Shown here piece by piece: positions 6,057 through 6,825 of a stretch of DNA of 6,825 nucleotides. Under the pieces are notes generated by a model. It did not search any database and was not told the DNA's origin. It saw nothing but the letters and a program-made list of their open reading frames with translations. Numbering within the stretch: position 1 is the first letter of the stretch; each line of letters starts with the position of its first letter. Origin of the DNA: DTSX01 sp964008355 (lineage in GTDB: Bacteria > Pseudomonadota > Gammaproteobacteria > Steroidobacterales > UBA11654); NCBI GenBank assembly GCA_964008355.1, contig CAXGBD010000065.1:1-6825 (forward strand), in the 5' to 3' direction. A program made the position numbers and the translations under genes.

Positions 6057-6825
6057 GGAATCAATTTAAGTTCATTCAAATTACCCAGTAGTTCCTCTGC
6101 TTTGACCATCCCGATCTTTCTCATATGGGTTTGTTCTAATCCCTGATTATTAAAGAGCAACATTGTAGGTGGACCGTAAACACCAAAACTATTCATTAAC
6201 TCTTTGTCGTTATCGTTATTCAATGAAAGATCTGCTTTGATACTGTTGATCTCTGATAATAGATCGATCAGAGCTTGATTTGTAAATGTATCTCTTTCTA
6301 ATTGTCTACATGATACACACCAATCAGCAGTGTAATAGAGCAATGTAATTTGATGATTACTCGATGCCACATTGAGACTTTGATTCAGGTCCTCAATGGA
6401 TCTAATAGTTGTGAATAATGAATCTGCATCGGGATATAAATTTTCATTTTCATTTTCATTGATACTCTTAATTCCAATCGTTTGATTGAACAGTAGTGCA
6501 AAACCAATCAGCATAACCACGAAACCAGTGTATATTCTGATACTACTGATTCTTTTCAAAATAATAGCATTTAATTTTAGTCCTCCTAAATATATGCCAA
6601 CAACAACGAAAAAGAGCGCCCAAACGATTGCAAGCGCATCCTGACTCATTAAAGGATTGAGTATCCAAATAGCAAGACCAAACATAATCAGCCCAAAAAT
6701 TTCTTTAATGGAATTGAGCCAATCACCTGTTCTGGGCAGCCATTTACCTGCGGTGAGGCCAATCAGAATTAATGGAATACCAAGTCCTAAGCTTAATGAT
6801 GATAGTGCTAGAATCCCTCTCATGA
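6053..6825 (-). CDS. dsbD: Thiol:disulfide interchange protein DsbD, C-terminal part (5' end beyond window)
   Basis: DsbD passes electrons from cytosolic thioredoxin across the inner membrane to periplasmic thiol proteins. The window holds about 257 C-terminal codons. The ATG at 6823 is internal: the sequence after it matches mid-protein membrane segments of E. coli DsbD (SLGLGIPLILI). The periplasmic alpha domain and first half of the membrane domain lie outside. About four hydrophobic helices remain (roughly 5-24, 42-58, 62-81, 98-113, counted from that Met). An Asn/Glu-rich hinge (about 120-132) and the periplasmic thioredoxin-like gamma domain with YTADWCVSCRQLE (164-176; Cys169, Cys172) and GVYGPPTMLLF (214-224, cis-Pro) follow. 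The stop TGA at 6055-6053 overlaps the GTG of the TlpA-like gene. The family call is firm because both the membrane and gamma domains match. Confidence 0.93.
   Translation of the reverse strand, partial: MRGILALSSLSLGLGIPLILIGLTAGKWLPRTGDWLNSIKEIFGLIMFGLAIWILNPLMSQDALAIVWALFFVVVGIYLGGLKLNAIILKRISSIRIYTGFVVMLIGFALLFNQTIGIKSINENENENLYPDADSLFTTIRSIEDLNQSLNVASSNHQITLLYYTADWCVSCRQLERDTFTNQALIDLLSEINSIKADLSLNNDNDKELMNSFGVYGPPTMLLFNNQGLEQTHMRKIGMVKAEELLGNLNELKLIP
6441..6460 (-). repeat. Hexanucleotide microsatellite inside dsbD
   Basis: The plus strand carries three tandem TTTTCA units plus TT, encoding alternating Asn-Glu in the hinge between the membrane domain and the gamma domain of DsbD. A 6-bp unit changes length without changing frame, so the hinge could vary between strains. 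Confidence 0.7.

Noticed and set aside
1..6825. RNA genes, insertion sequences, CRISPR arrays, toxin-antitoxin or defence genes
   Set aside because: I looked on both strands and found no tRNA-like cloverleaf, spaced direct repeats, transposase frame or unassigned gene; the window is almost fully covered by housekeeping genes.

Overview
The window is a compact run of eight genes, all on the minus strand, from an AT-rich member of the Gammaproteobacteria (GC roughly 35-40% by eye). The placement rests on a Fis-type nucleoid protein next to purH-purD, and on the order dsbD, TlpA-like gene, aroQ, accB, accC upstream of them. This is a contracted form of an arrangement I know from Pseudomonas and related gammaproteobacteria. 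I cannot name the genus. A streamlined marine, host-associated or Legionella-like lineage would fit the base composition, but nothing here proves it.

In transcription order (right to left in window coordinates) the layout is as follows. The 3' part of dsbD (6053-6825) enters at the right edge and overlaps by 4 nt a membrane-anchored TlpA/ResA-like thioredoxin (5496-6056). A 102-nt AT-rich gap with a possible promoter and an 8-bp inverted repeat follows. Next come aroQ (4953-5393), accB (4499-4948) and accC (3158-4498), spaced 4 nt and 0 nt apart. A 119-nt gap carries a possible extended -10 promoter, a 7-bp-arm palindrome and the only strong Shine-Dalgarno in the window. It leads to fis (2721-3038), purH (1139-2704) and purD (1-1136), and purD is cut by the left edge.

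Functionally there are four blocks. DsbD plus the TlpA-like protein moves reducing equivalents to the periplasm. AroQ is the shikimate-pathway type II dehydroquinase. AccB and AccC are the biotin carrier and biotin carboxylase of acetyl-CoA carboxylase, whose carboxyltransferase subunits AccA and AccD must be elsewhere. PurH and PurD are the last two and the second steps of IMP synthesis. Fis is a global DNA-bending regulator.

All the complete enzymes keep their recognisable active-site motifs, and I see no pseudogene. No RNA gene, mobile element, CRISPR array or new defence-like system is visible. The points most worth checking are the absence of prmA and dusB between accC and fis, the apparent private promoter and operator of fis, the dsbD/TlpA pairing, and the small palindromes in the two gaps. 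Otherwise this is an ordinary housekeeping region.
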